This document shows, one piece after another, positions 33,891 to 46,800 of a stretch of DNA of 64,000 bases. The DNA lies in contig JAMZAV010000161.1 in NCBI GenBank assembly GCA_024449915.1, positions 62,001 to 126,000 of the forward strand, read 5' to 3'. Each line of letters opens with the position of its first letter. Position 1 is the first letter of the stretch. This DNA is from Sweltsa coloradensis (Eukaryota > Arthropoda > Insecta > Plecoptera > Chloroperlidae). A program made the position numbers and the translations under genes. Below the pieces are notes generated by a model. The model was given only the letters and a program-made list of their open reading frames with translations. It searched no databases and had not been told where the DNA came from.

Positions 33891-35442
33891 ACATTTTCTG
33901 TTTTGGAGTTGGTTTTTATTGTCGGAGAATTGACGTGCGGATTCAGACTCCAAAATATACTTCCTAGTTTCAACTGTGACGTTACGACCACACGGAGCAC
34001 GGAGAGGATCGTGGTTTGGCAGTTGACCACCCCTGCATAGGATGACATGACAAGACAGACTCGTGACTATTTGCAACTATTTGGAGACTATTTTGTACAT
34101 TTTAGAAGACTAATGAAACTATTTAGGTAAGACATGCAGTGGAAGCCCTGGTGTTGTGTTTTATTTTCTGAGAGGCAAAGCCCATCTCGGAAACATCGGC
34201 TAGTAGTGTCTTACTTGAAACACAAGGCGAGCTCTGGCTGTTGATGTGAGAAACTATCCCCCTTCCCCAGTCCATGGTCGATTCTTACCAGCATGCGTCT
34301 TTCCTTCCTATTTCCACTAGGGCGTTGTGACGCATTATGTGTGGCGCATTATGACCTAACCGTTGAATCCAACCAAATAAACAAATAAACTCCAAACAAA
34401 CAATAAACTTCTTCTCTATTCTTTTTCCAAATGTGAGCACTTCTCCAACCCAGGCTACCAATAGATTTGGAACATTTTACAAGCCGAATTGAAACCTCCG
34501 GTGATTTGTCTCTCACCCCTCTCCATCCCTCCCCATGTCTTTATCTCATCCATACATTACCATCAGGTCACACCTCAAGCCAACAACTAACTCAGTAATA
34601 AGCGCCCCCCCCCCCCCCCCGTCTCTCCATCTTCGGTAGGTCACGTAAACTAAAGAAAACTATTGGTGTTTTGTTTTCTATATGGAGGCTTCCGTACTAT
34701 ACTCCGGGCAAGATGTTGGAATGTTTCTCTTCTTTTTGGTAGGGTATGATACAGTGTTGGGTAAGTTCCTTAAAAAATGGATCTAGTTCCAGCTACAATT
34801 TCCTCAGAAGAAAAAGGAACTAAGTTCCCAAAAAGTTCCTTTTTTTTGTTCACTATCTTTCTTTAGATCTTCTCAAGAGGGTCAATGATTACTGATTAGT
34901 ATCCGGATTTGTACTTAAAAACCAAGGATTTGCAAATAATGCATATATTGGTTGAGATTTGGAGGAATAACTATAACGATGAGTGCGAGTTGTAGGCTTT
35001 CACGACCTGTGGATCAATTTTAAATGATCTCCGAGTTGTTGTGTTGTGTCATGTTTTGCCACCCATGTTGGTTGGTTGGGAAACGTGGAGCAGTGTCTCA
35101 TCATCGACACGACGCAACAACCCAAAAGATCATTGAAAACTCAAGGATGATTGATGATTGTTTAAAATAATGCAGTTTAGCTGGCAATGCTACTAAAATA
35201 ATGGTGATAAACCCATCGGGGAGGCAAATTTTAGTTTTCTAGTAAACTGAGAATTTTACAATACCTTCATCTTGTAAGTAAACTATGATTTGGCTCTTTC
35301 ATCCCTTAAATTAGTACAGTCAAGTAAATATAAAAGCATGCAAACTAAATAAAACTTTTATGAAAATAAGTTTAGATTGGAGAAGGGTTGACAGGTTGGG
35401 AAAGCATAGAGAACATCGAGCCCAGCCTGAAGGGCTGGGGGC

Positions 35443-35857
35443 ATAGACATCCTATATAATTGGCTAGACCAGCAGTCGTGGTCCACTTCCGGTACAATTA
35501 GAAGCCATCTTAAATGACAGTTTACATGTTAATCAAATGGGAGCGATTTGTGGCCAAATAGTTCTCAATAGCCGCCAGGTTGACAGGTAAGCATACTAGC
35601 CTTTAACACCAAATGATTACTAAATTCCCTTATGCAATCACTTCGTATTGTTTCTTTTGTTTAATACCATGCTGCACAAGCTAAAACCATATCAAAACAA
35701 TCCAGTAAAATACTTTATTGCATTAAAAAAGCATAAATTAAAACACCAAATCGCCATCTTGAAATGGGCCGGTTGAGTCTTCAATTTGCTACGCTCGCGC
35801 CTGTGCGGAGGTATAGGAGACTGCTAATCTAGCCTACTATAGGGGTTTAATATCAAT
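35443..35857. mobile_element. 415-bp MITE inside the Penelope-type fragment
   Basis: Both flanks carry GGCTGGGGGC (35433-35442 and 35858-35867), a target duplication of up to 10 bp. Imperfect inverted ends share CCTATA, GGCTAGA and AGCAGTC in order. A short relative (ATTGATATTAAACCCCTAT) is at 49567. Confidence 0.65.
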
Positions 35858-35917
35858 GGCTGGGGGCGACAAAACTTTTCACCTGCTGATGACAACTGCA
35901 GCTAATTTAAAGTTGTT

Positions 35918-35970
35918 ACCTTAATCCACGACGCGTTTCGTCCTTCTGGGACTCGTCAGGCGGATGGTGG
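35918..35970 (-). ncRNA. Hammerhead ribozyme, complete core
   Basis: Minus strand in order: stem I 5' side ATCCGC, core CTGACGAG, stem II TCC-CAGAA-GGA, core CGAAAC, a minimal stem III (AC-GC-GU), cleavage triplet GTC, then stem I 3' side GTGGAT. All invariant residues (CUGANGA, GAAA, UH) are present and stem I pairs over six bases with an outer ACC/GGT. Predicted cleavage lies between 35930 and 35929. A very short stem III is characteristic of hammerheads in Penelope-like elements. Confidence 0.85.
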
Positions 35971-36239
35971 CCACTAAAAATCAGCTAACTACATGCAAAC
36001 AAAACTCACAACACATAACCAAACCTGTGGTAGGGCCACGCAAGAAGTAAATTCTGCAAGCATGTTGTCATCATCAGCAAGGTTACTTCACACACCATTC
36101 ATACTGGGGCACACAGTCAGCACAGACAGTAAGAAATAAATAAGAAAATAAGTTACAGATTCTGGAAATTTGGAACTTGAGTACGTATTCCTTAGTTCCT
36201 TATACTGGAACGGTTATGTTCTGTTCATACCCAACACTG

Positions 36240-36959
36240 GTATGATAGAAGCTCTTGAGAAGACTATTGACATATTGGGAAAATGACAACAATACTGTAC
36301 ATACAAGAACACAGAAGAGACCACTAAAACAATTCCTGGGTTTTCCCAAAATTGTTGCATCAAGCATGTATATTTGCTCGTTAATGATAACATATGTTGT
36401 TATCCTTTTTAAAAAGCATAACGTAGGTCCAGTAACATTTTGGTCAACTGTGTAGTTGACTATCTGTGATTAAGTTGTTTTTATGTCCATTCAACAGTGG
36501 ACCTCATTTAGCATTTGATTGAATTTATTTGCAAAAAAATGTTAACCTTTTCATTTACATAAAAATGTATGCATGGTCAGGGTTACATGTCAATTCTTAA
36601 TACCAAATCAAATACCATGAATGTATTTGCCATTTTAAGTAAATCTAAAGCTAGCAGAAAAATGTCTACTAGGAAGGCCCTATTCCATTCACATTTACAC
36701 CGGGAACAATGCATTATTACATACACCTATAGTATAAACTTTCATTTCTGTTGTACTGTACTAGATATCCAAAACAAAATGACTTCACATTGCAGACAAA
36801 ATTGTGTGAGTTATGTATGAGATGTAGTACATATTTTCTGCCCTGCTTTGAATGTAAAGAATAGGTAATGCATTTTGGATAGGTACTTTTGTAATTGAGC
36901 AATTAGCGTGTCCTTGTTCAATGATGTCCTAATCTCTTAGGGAGTGAACTTACTTTTAT
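36240..36959. other. Intergenic, nothing recognised
   Basis: AT-rich sequence between the hAT-like element and the SLC22 3' end. Short frames only. Confidence 0.4.
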
Positions 36960-36984
36960 TCAGTCCCTAATAGCTCCTCGCTAG

Positions 36985-37095
36985 CGCAATAGTCGGCGCC
37001 GATAGCGTTGGTTCCACTTTAATTAAAGTCTCCCACAGAACGTAAGGGTAACTGAGTGGGTAGTCTCGAAAATAAAATGTTATTTATTTTGAAAC
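36985..37095 (+). mobile_element. SINE 3' fragment at SLC22 3' end
   Basis: AGTCGGCGCCGATAGCGTTG, CTGAGTGGGTAGTCTCGAAA and the AT-rich tail match the SINE. On the minus strand its tail supplies AATAAA about 40 bases after the SLC22 stop. Confidence 0.6.
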
Positions 37096-37125
37096 TGATT
37101 TCATGGGTCTCAACTGTGCGTATTG

Positions 37126-37359
37126 TTATCTGTCTTCTACGAGTTGCTGCGTACTAGAAGAGATCTTCTGCCTCTTGCAGCGAGCCTTGTTTGACCAGGC
37201 GAACTCCCACACTCCCTCGCCCTCACCGAAAGCCTCTCCGTCGGCAAGAGAAACCGGGAGGGCCCGGTGTAGCGTCTCTGGAAGCAGGAGGCATAGAGAG
37301 GCTCCCATGATGGCCAGAGTGCCAAGAATCAGGTCCGGGATTGGCAGCCAGTAGTTCTC
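37126..37359 (-). CDS. SLC22-like terminal exon: helix 12 and C-terminus
   Basis: Acceptor CTCCTGTCAG at 37360, stop TAA at 37126-37128. It encodes 'ENYWLPIPDLILGTLAIMG', 'LCLLLPETLHRALPVS' and a 45-residue cytoplasmic tail rich in Gly/Glu then Lys/Arg/Ser, ending in 'LVEDR'. About 40 bases after the stop the transcript would read AATAAA, which lies in the tail of a SINE-like repeat. Confidence 0.93.
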   Translation of the reverse strand, partial: ENYWLPIPDLILGTLAIMGASLCLLLPETLHRALPVSLADGEAFGEGEGVWEFAWSNKARCKRQKISSSTQQLVEDR

Positions 37360-40300
37360 CTGACAGGAGATTGGGGAAGATTAATATTAATGGGATTACA
37401 CTAGCCAGCACGGCCTTCCGCTATAATCTTATTCAATTCACTAACAATGACGACAGATAATAGGTTTAGTATCCATCCGTGTGCAGCAACATGGCTGTGT
37501 TCCACATCAAGAAACTAGTTCTCAATTTTATACTTAAACCCTAATTTAATAATTTTTTTTTACAAATTGCATTGTTGTTTTATTTTATTTGTTTATTTAT
37601 TAAATCTCTATCCTATTCAGGTAAAAAACTTATGTACAAAGGACTATAGGTTGTTTTGTGTGGGCTAGACAAGAAAGGAGAGAATCAGAAACACTGACAT
37701 TAGAGAAATGTGAGGTGCAGAGAAGTTAGGTGACAAATGGGAAGGACACGGTTGAAATGCTTTGGATGTACTGTATACGAATGACGAGCGAAGGGATAAC
37801 TAACGAAATCGAGAAATTTACCAATGGGCCATACGTAATAAGAGAGTGCTTAAATAAGAAGTACCAACCGTGTAGAGTATGTATGGACCGAGGAAGAGGA
37901 CCAGGTATCCCGCCATGTGGATGGCAGCCACCCCTTGACCCCTGACCTCCGTAGGGATCAGTTCTGCTGCATATTGCATCCCCGAGTTGTAGGCAATGTT
38001 CACCGCTAGCCGGCCGACGACAGCTAGCGATGTCACTAGCACGGGATCAGCTGCCACAAAATACAGAAATATAAAGTAAAATTATTATGGGGGGCATTAC
38101 AGTTTTTTCATTTCTAGATTGTATTAAAAATTCAAATCTCAAACTGTCTTGCTCATGGTAGTTGTAAAAGGACACAGGACTTGAGCTCATAATTTATATT
38201 TTTTTGTATGCCTTTATTTTCCTCATTGTGAAAATACCACATCTCCCCCCAAACTCTTATAAAAACACATTTTTCTGGAAAAGAAATCACAGGGAATGCC
38301 CATTATTTTTGTTAAAAAAATATAGCCCCTATATAATCACGATTGCTAGCTAATTATTATATAATCCTTTATTGTGATGTCTTTCACCTGCCCCCACATT
38401 CCAAAAAACAAAACAATTCTTAACTTTTCCATCAGTGTACTGGGGTACAGTTGACAGTACAAGGGAATAGAATGTGTGAGATATTGAGTAAACTAATTTA
38501 GGATTTTGCATTTTTTTTTTGCCAATGGGGGAGGGTGGTTCCTCCCCTCACCCCCTTCAATTCCCACCTTACACCTAGCCTTATACACGCCACTGACGAA
38601 AGGCAAATTATCAACTTGTTCTTGAATTGGTCCCAATGTCACCAACAGAAAATAATTATGTCAAGAGAACCCCAACGAAGTGTATAATAGTATCCTTGGA
38701 GGGAGCAGTCTACCCCCCCCCCCCCACCCCACTCCCCGCCCGGCGATCGTGCAGCAGTCAAGAGCCCGCAGAGGTGACGTCGAGTCCACGCGGCCACGGT
38801 GAGTTGTGGAGGTGACTGATGCCACAACTCAAGTTTCGTAAAGAATTTGTCAAAGTTTTGAGTGGTCTCAGAACGTCGATTTCGTCAAAAGGTTAGTTTT
38901 GAAATCCAATTAAATATAATATGGTGGGATGATACTTTTTGACGTTACGCGCGTTACGCCCACAGCTGATCACATGCATGTTTACAAGGCTGTGGTGAAA
39001 TTCGAACGCTTGGCGTTTGGGCCGGTTTGGTTGACGCTAGTCAAGGATACGGTGCTACACTATTACGGAATTATGATATATTAGCAGTCTTCGCGTTTTA
39101 TTTATCTTTTGGTATGCATGTGAGTTCTTTCCACTACGCATATTTGTTATTTTTATGTAAGATAAGATCACCTTGCTGTTCAAATGCACTCCGACTGCAT
39201 TTTATAGGTTAGGTTCGGCGCTACGGCGGGGTAAACCACAAGCTCGATGGGGTAAACAAACACGTAAGTGGGAAAGTTTTTAGATAAAAATGTAGCATTT
39301 ATTTGATTTAATGATTGGTCCCGTCTCGGCTCGCTGCATGTGGAATGTGCGAGCCCTTATCTTCTAATCGCTCACCGATTCACGGAACACTCCTCAAGTC
39401 TTGGCATGCACGGAGCCACGGACCAAAGATCACGGTAAGTAGGTCAACTTAATTTTTAGAGTAGGTAGGCTAGCATTAAATGACCGAGGAAGGCACTCAG
39501 ATTGGTAGACAAGTCTACATTGCCACATTGCACAGCCACAACAGCGTCTGTGTCAGTGGCGGACCCGGGTGGGGGCAGGGGGGGCGGTAAGGGCGATTGC
39601 CCACCCCATGATCCTGCAGTTCGTGATGATAACATACCAAACTGGATGGTAAATCTAATACGTATAACTTATTGAAATATACCCTCTCTAAAGCTATTTA
39701 AACACGTTTTTTTTTTTACAAAGTTTACTTAAAAAATTCCCTTCAGGTCTCAGCTGGGCGCTGCGCCCCCCAAACCCCCCGACGTTGCGTACCGCCAACT
39801 AAATCGCCCCCTCCCCATTATAGAGGTCCTGGATCTACCCCTGGGTCTGTGTTTAATGGTATACCTCCAAACCACTAAGTAGGACGGTGATTTATTATAC
39901 TATATATTTATATAGGTTGACTTTTGTATTTGTGAACGTAACACAACATTTTTTTAACGGTTGACGCGCCCATAAATAAAAAAAATTAATTCAATTCCAT
40001 CGAATTTGGGGAAAAAAATTCCAAATTATTACAACCTCAATTGCCTAAACAATTTTTACATTTTACTGCCTAAAATATGAAATGTAGATAACAAAGATTG
40101 GTAGGTACCCATGTTTTCGAGGAACTTTCACGATCCTATTTTTGAAGATGATGAAGAAGTTCCTTATTTTTGCGGAACTTGTTTAAACTATATATACCTG
40201 CCCCTGCCCCCGCCGCTAGCACCATCCCCGCCGCTATATTGAACACTCCAGTTACGAAGAGGGAGCCACTTGCCAACGCCTTCCTCCCACCGGTCCTGTA

Positions 40301-40820
40301 GGAAGAGTATGACGAGGCAGGAGGGCAGAGTCGTCGTAGACGTGATGCTGAACACGGCGAAGGGGTTCAGCCCCATGTTGCTCACGTTCCGTGCTATGGC
40401 GTCGTAGCACAGCGTTAGCACTATCCTAGAAGCAAAACCATAATACTTTTTGTTTTCTTCACATCAAATCACTAATTTACATTTTTTAGAGATCCAAAAC
40501 ATTGTTACAGTAAGTTGACATCTTACATCGTCATCAATATTCAATATCATCCTTTTTATTCACAATTTTCTACTCCTACACGTATATTTAATACTCTACG
40601 CCTTCCTACGAGCGATCTGTACGATTACGTTGATGGATGAGCGTTTTTCGTGCAAGTATTAAGGCGGTCCTGAAACGCTTATTTCGATTAGATACCTCTA
40701 TAGTGAACGACAGTGAACAATATAGGTTTGTTCTTTTGAGAAACCTTTTTGGATGAGCGTAGCGAGCGAAGCGAAGATTCCATTCTACTACACTGGAGAA
40801 AAAAATACCGGAATGTTTTT

Positions 40821-40888
<68 letters not shown>

Positions 40889-43800
40889 TTTTGTATTTTT
40901 GTGTGTCTGTGAACACGATTCCGGCTAAACCGATACTCCGATTGCGATGAAATTTTATGGAGACCTTCGAAATCTCTGAACTTAGAAATGCACCGTACAA
41001 AAAATTGATCAAAAAATTATTTCTCTTGAAAATCGCAATTTTACGATTTTTTTCGTTTTTCTTTTTTGTTTTTGTTTGTATTTTTGTGTGTTTGTTAACG
41101 CGATTCCGGCTAAACCGATACTCCAATTGCGATGAAATTTTCTGGAGACCTTTGAAATCTTTGAACTTAGAACTGCCACCTTTTTGAGCGCAATCGAAAA
41201 ATTATTTCTCATGAAAATCGCAATTTTACGATTTTTTTTCGTTTTTCTTGTTTTTTTTTCTGTTTGTATTTTTGTGTGTTTGTTAACACGATTCCGGCTA
41301 AACCGATACTCCAATTGCGATGAAATTTTCTGGAGACCTTCGAAATCTTTGAACTTAGACCTGACACGTTTTTGGGTACAATCGAAGAAATATTTCTCAT
41401 GAATATCGTACTTTTACGATTTTTTTCGATTTTTAATGCGATATTTTCGTGACATTTGGGCCGATTCTGACCAAACGGGTGGGGCTACAACGTTCATATT
41501 TCACATGGACATTAAAGTAATGGTAATGTATTGCTTTTTGAAAAAAAAAAATGAAAAAGTTAGCCAGAATCCATAGAAATAAAGGTTTTAATATGAGTTT
41601 TTCGAGGTTTATAATAACAAGTAACAAGTAGGCCCTAACAATAGAAACTTGACAACAATCACCTACAATGCATTCAAAAAGCAATCGCAAAGGAAAAGTG
41701 GTCCTACAAAAACCGAAAACTTACAAAAAAGCTCATCCATCAACGCGGCGGGACTAAAGCGTTTTCCTAGTTTTAAATATACTGTGAGCTGTATGCGAGG
41801 AAAATCCAACTTGCTGAACGTATCCGAAGATGTCGCAACGCTTTCGAGCGGCCCTCCACTCTATTGGTTCCTGTTTCTAAACCGAACATGCTACTGAGAT
41901 GTCCTGGATGGATACCTACTCAAATCTACAGTTTAGAGAAGGAATTACTTTATTAATATGTTCGTAAATTATTACCGATTCAGTTCACAGCATATTATTT
42001 TAAACGGTTTTGTTTAATAACGTTTGATGGTTAAAACCTATTAATTTCACATGGTAAAAAATTAAAATATTAACCTTTTGCGAGTTTAGTACCGGCGGAC
42101 GAAAAAATATACCTAAATGTAAATATGTACGTAATTGTAAGTGTTCCATAAAACCGAGTTAACACTGGTACAAATTGAATGTTTCACGTGAAAATCTAGG
42201 TTAATTGGGTTAGTCGTATTTTCGTGCTCTCACATCCTTAGGGTATGGGGCAACCTTGTTTTATCCACCAGGTTAAATTTTTTTTACTGAAACACTCTTA
42301 ATTAGAGGGGGAAATCACAAAGTGGGAAAACCAAAAGTAAAAAACAAACAACCAGGACCGAGACTGTTTACATTGTGCAAACTGTTAGGAATGCCTTTAA
42401 TCGTGCATCACGAAAAAGCTAAACGCAAGATGTGTTTACATGTTGACTCTGCCTACATGTTGACTCTGCATACACCAGCACCACACATTACGTCAGATTG
42501 TGGGTAATGAGTTTGTGAAGGGTTCGTTTGATGGTGACTGTTTTGCCCGGGGGTGGGGGGTGAATGTGCTCTAGGCTCGGGACCAATTAGTTAAGGTATA
42601 TCAAGAGACGAGAACGCGTTGCTAATTATAATTATTTGGGCTTAGTGTTAGAGTAAGTTTAAATGTTTGCTCGAATGAATACGAGCTTAGTTTTCGTTGT
42701 AATTAACTCAATATTTTCATAATTGTGTTATTTGTTGAAGGTAAGATTCGTATTCAGAACAAAATCTTTTTTTAATTCGCCAGTTTTCGAAAATAGGCCT
42801 ATTTGAAATAACAAATACAAATAAGTATAGCATAAATCCTGATGATCAAGTAAAACTGGTTAAAATGTATAGAAATATTAATTATTTCCGCATGTATGGA
42901 TACACCTTAGATTATTAAAACTTGTTTAACGACTATGTAATGGTTACGTTTCCATCACTCGAACTAATTGATTAAGACCTAGAGATGTCAAGTTCTACAA
43001 AATAAAATAAATATTATATTGCGAGGGGGGGGGGGGGGGACAATATCACCGCCTTACTGAAGAATTCAAGGTAATACTGTAATAGATTATTGGATGAGCG
43101 AAGCGAAGACTTCAATTTCACTGACCCCCAAAAAATTTAGCTCGGGTTGTTTTTTTTTTGTTTTTTTTTTGTTTTGTTTTTTTTTTGTTTGTTTGTTTTT
43201 CTGTCTGTTTGTTAACTCTCTACCAGGCAAACGGCATATCCGATCTTGATGAAAATTTGAGGGGACCTTCGAAATCTCTGAACTTAGAGGTGTATTGTTT
43301 TTGGGTACAATCGAAGAAATATTTCTCATGAATATTGTCATATATTTGGATAGTTTATCCGAATATCTGGAGTTCTATTCGGTTAAGACACTCAAGTTGC
43401 AGCAAGATGTGTTGACAAGTTGGAAGTAATAACATGGGCATTACCTAATGTATTGACGTCATTTGTAATGTGCTAAGGCTAGCTGTTTCGTCACTTCAAT
43501 TAGGTCAAGTTATTATAACTATTGTACTGAGTTTGGAGACGATTATGCTGACTGGGCGAGGGGAAGACATTTGCCTGTGTTGAGGGGAGTGGTCCCCACT
43601 CCATTGATGACGAGTAGAGAGCAGAGAGGCCCGAGGCTTAGGATTGGTGGACAGGACGTGGAAGTCATGAGAAGTGGCGCTTAAGCCTCTTTGGCGGGCT
43701 GACCAGGACCCTGGAGGGGACCGGCTGAGTGACATCATCGAAGGTGTCGTGGTGGCAGGACAACTATGATTCGGGGAGTGTAATTCTGGACATCGAGATA

Positions 43801-46800
43801 GGAAGTTACTAAAGTGGTAAGCCTCTGTGTACTCCCGCGCCACAAGGCGGGAGTACACAGGACACAGTGCCCTGGACACAGTGAGATGGGAGTGCTGAGG
43901 AAGGCACGTAGCAAGAAGGAAGACTAAAGGAACGAGAGCGACAGTCAAGGAGTTCAGCCGGGAAACTGGAAGAAGCAAGCTGGAAGCTAGAAGAGGCAAG
44001 AACGGACGAAGAACGGACGAAGAACGGAGTACCAAGGTGTCGCCGGATCGAGTCCCACATCACGCCAAGGAGCAGCTGAGATCAGGGTTGGATACCAGAC
44101 AGAGGGATAATTAATGGTGAGCGATGTACTTCTATTAACGATCAGGTTATGGGTTCAACAAGGCTCGAACCCACGCACGCCAGACCACAATGCAGAGACT
44201 TAACTGAAGGCCAGAGTAGGGTACAATTCATAAGATAATACAGAAGTCCCCTTGGTTTGAATCTGAATCTTTCATTGTGCTAACCAGTTTTGTTACCAAA
44301 TCCCGTATTTCCCAAACACATTCGATCTCGGTCTGGTTAGGTTGTAGGCTAGTTGGTATTAATTAAGAGCTACGCCCACTAAGACTCGCTGGAGAGTCAC
44401 TATTACCTGGGCCTACAGCCTATTCCATGACATGGTGGAGGTGCCGTGTTTGTACGTATTCATTTTTTCGTACATAAAAAAATGTGTTTCTGAAAAATTT
44501 CTGGGAAATTTTGGTTTCGAGATTTTAAGAAAATCTTTGTGTTATTGCATAGATAGAAGGTAATCTATGACATGAGATTATTCCTAGTTGGTTTCGTTGC
44601 TGTAAAGTTGAAATTAATTGGTACGTACGTACGTCGTGGTACGTATGTGTCCGCGTGAGAAGTTAGCGGCCGTGGAGCTGTCTCTCCTCCCGGCCAGCAG
44701 TCCACTCGCGTCGGCGAAAGTCGAGTCGGCCGGGCTATGCGAGTTGCAGACGCAGCATGAATCTTTCTCATGCGTGTATTGGTTTCGCGCGCGAGCTACA
44801 AGTCTGAGTACGAGAGTGTTTGTTGTAGGAATACTCGACGTAATGCACGCATGGGCGACAGGAATGAGGTGTCGCTGGATTGTATTGGAGACTGGAATTG
44901 GTCACATTTTGTGGGATGGTTCCAGGTTGAAGTAGAGGAACATCGTTCGTTCTTTGAATGTCACAGGAGACCAACCTCATCATACACGATGTGTGACCTG
45001 TATTCTTTGTCTAAACGTTCTGTTGTTGCCGTCGTCCTGTATATTTTGTCAGTTTGGTTTTGTAGTAGTGTGTACTGTTATTGATAGTTTTAAGTCGGTT
45101 GTATAGTATAGGAACAGACGAGAGCGTAGGCCTATATTTAGTAATAATTTGAGAAGTAATTACTGTTGTATTTGTATTTAAATTCGTCTTAGGTATAGTG
45201 AGGATAGGGATTGGCTCACGGTTGGAGCGCCCATCTCGTGTAAAAAGCTAGTTTGTTGTACATATTGGAGTGTATTATATTGTACAGTGTAGTTTTGTCG
45301 TTAGGGCAAGTGGCGTCTCTGTTTGATCGATATACTGCTGATATTTTGTGGTGTACGCTTTGTTATGTTTTTCTCAAAACATAATTAAGTATGAAAGACT
45401 GGCTAATGGTCAGTTAGATGGCTCAGTGTGGGCGTGGGCTTGTGTGTAGGCTACATTCTGAGTGTAGAATGAGCTGGTCAGCAATAATGTGTTTCATTCT
45501 TTGATCGGTGTCCGGGGGTCCGGAGCAATGAGGATCATTGTGACGATTAATAGAATTGCTATGTGGATTTATATTCATATAGCCGTGGTAATAAGTGGCT
45601 TTATTTCGAGGGGGGATATTGTACATATATCTGGCCTGGAATTAATGTAGCTTGCCACCCGTGTTTTGTGCTACATCTATGTGTTCTGTTATGCTAGGTG
45701 CATAAAAGTGTTTGTTGTTTGGTAACAATCGACAATATAATATATATTCTAGGTGAATATAATGGGTTCATATCTGTGGATCCATATGTGGTTGGATACA
45801 AGTAGCTATTTCACTAGTGGTCTTGGGTTCGATTCTCTCACACAGCATTTCGTTTTGAGATGTTGTTTGTGCTTGGTTGTTTGTTAGTTTACCTGGGCAG
45901 TGTTTCTAGGTAAAAGGTGTAGTATTTGGTTGGGGTATTTTATATCTGGTACAGATACTGATGATCTAGGGGCGTAAGTCCAACTTAATGGCCGCTGGGA
46001 TGTCAAATTTTTGGTGATTCATCTTGAATCTTGTTTTTGATCATACGTGGAGTTTCGGTAACACACGTGTGACTAGGGTGACCTATTGGGTGTTCATCTA
46101 TGATACCGGATGTCGGGCATTGCACTGTGTGCTGACGTCGGGTTTTCGTTCGGTTGATCGGCGCGTGGCCGTAGGGGTCAATGTGGTTGACAGGCTAGGA
46201 AGTAATTAACCCTGGTTTTGTCGGTGATTGGCACGGGGTGGATTCTTCGTGGTGGTTAGTGATGGGGGTGTCCCGATGGATAGATTTAAGGAATAGGTTT
46301 ATTTCACTTTAATATAAGTTCAGCCTTCAGCTCACAAGAGTACTCATTGGAAATTAGGTTTATTATCGTACTGCTAGTACACTTAGGCTAAGTTTTAGGT
46401 TAATGAGGGGATGGACACCCTTATTTATGATTGTCTTTGATGGTCATAGGTTGAGTTGCTGGGTGTGGTTGAATAGGAGTAGGCAACGTACGTGAAAGAA
46501 TAGTTTGTTGAATTCGATCTATCTACTGGGAATTGAATTTATGGTTTGATGTAAAATGTAATAAACATTTAAAATGTTTTGAAATGAAGATAAATATGGA
46601 GTAATTTTCAATTTTGGACATTTTGGATATGAAATAATGGGCAGAAATGAGATTATGTTATGAATTTGGATAATACTACATTATGCTGTATAAAATAAAT
46701 TGTTCCATTGTTTGTTGAATTGTTTTCTGAACAGATAAATGGTTAATGTATATTTTAGATTAAATTAAATTTAAAAAAATTAGAGTTGGAGTGTCGTTTC

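Larger units (their letters stand above)
33026..34150. mobile_element. hAT-like element, multiply invaded
   Basis: Termini CAGGGCTTCTACTG and CAGTGGAAGCCCTG are inverted repeats with GTGACTATTTTT/GAGACTATTTTT internal repeats. It encloses the piggyBac-like MITE and the rearranged hammerhead fragment. A clear target duplication was not found. Confidence 0.5.
35370..36110 (-). mobile_element. Penelope-type fragment carrying an intact hammerhead
   Basis: Arm sequence from AGATTGGAGAAGGGTTGACAG to AGCCTGAAGGGCTGGGGGC is split at 35442 by a MITE and resumes at 35858 as GGCTGGGGGCGACAAAAC, then the hammerhead and a downstream tail. Arm order matches the copies at 2.3 and 33.8 kb. No reverse transcriptase frame remains. 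Confidence 0.65.
34752..36239. mobile_element. hAT-like element with perfect 8-bp target duplication
   Basis: Termini CAGTGTTGGGTAAGTTCC and CATACCCAACACTG. Flanks GTATGATA at 34744-34751 and 36240-36247 are identical. Subterminal repeats of AAGTTCC/GGAACT occur at both ends. It has no transposase and contains the hammerhead-bearing Penelope-type fragment, which in turn contains the 415-bp MITE. Confidence 0.85.

Noticed and set aside
40788..41402. Several 60-112 codon frames with Lys-rich or Phe-rich repeats
   Set aside because: Translation products of the (TTTC)n run and of 187-bp tandem repeat units; the same peptides appear, broken, in the other copies.
43505..44063. 176- and 84-codon minus-strand frames, repeated at 48124-48523
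   Set aside because: They lie inside both LTRs, are Leu/Ser/Pro low-complexity, and the longer one is frameshifted in the second LTR.
44618..45084. 104-105 codon plus frames just after the primer-binding site, where gag would start
   Set aside because: No zinc-knuckle, capsid or protease features, and they overlap each other in different frames.
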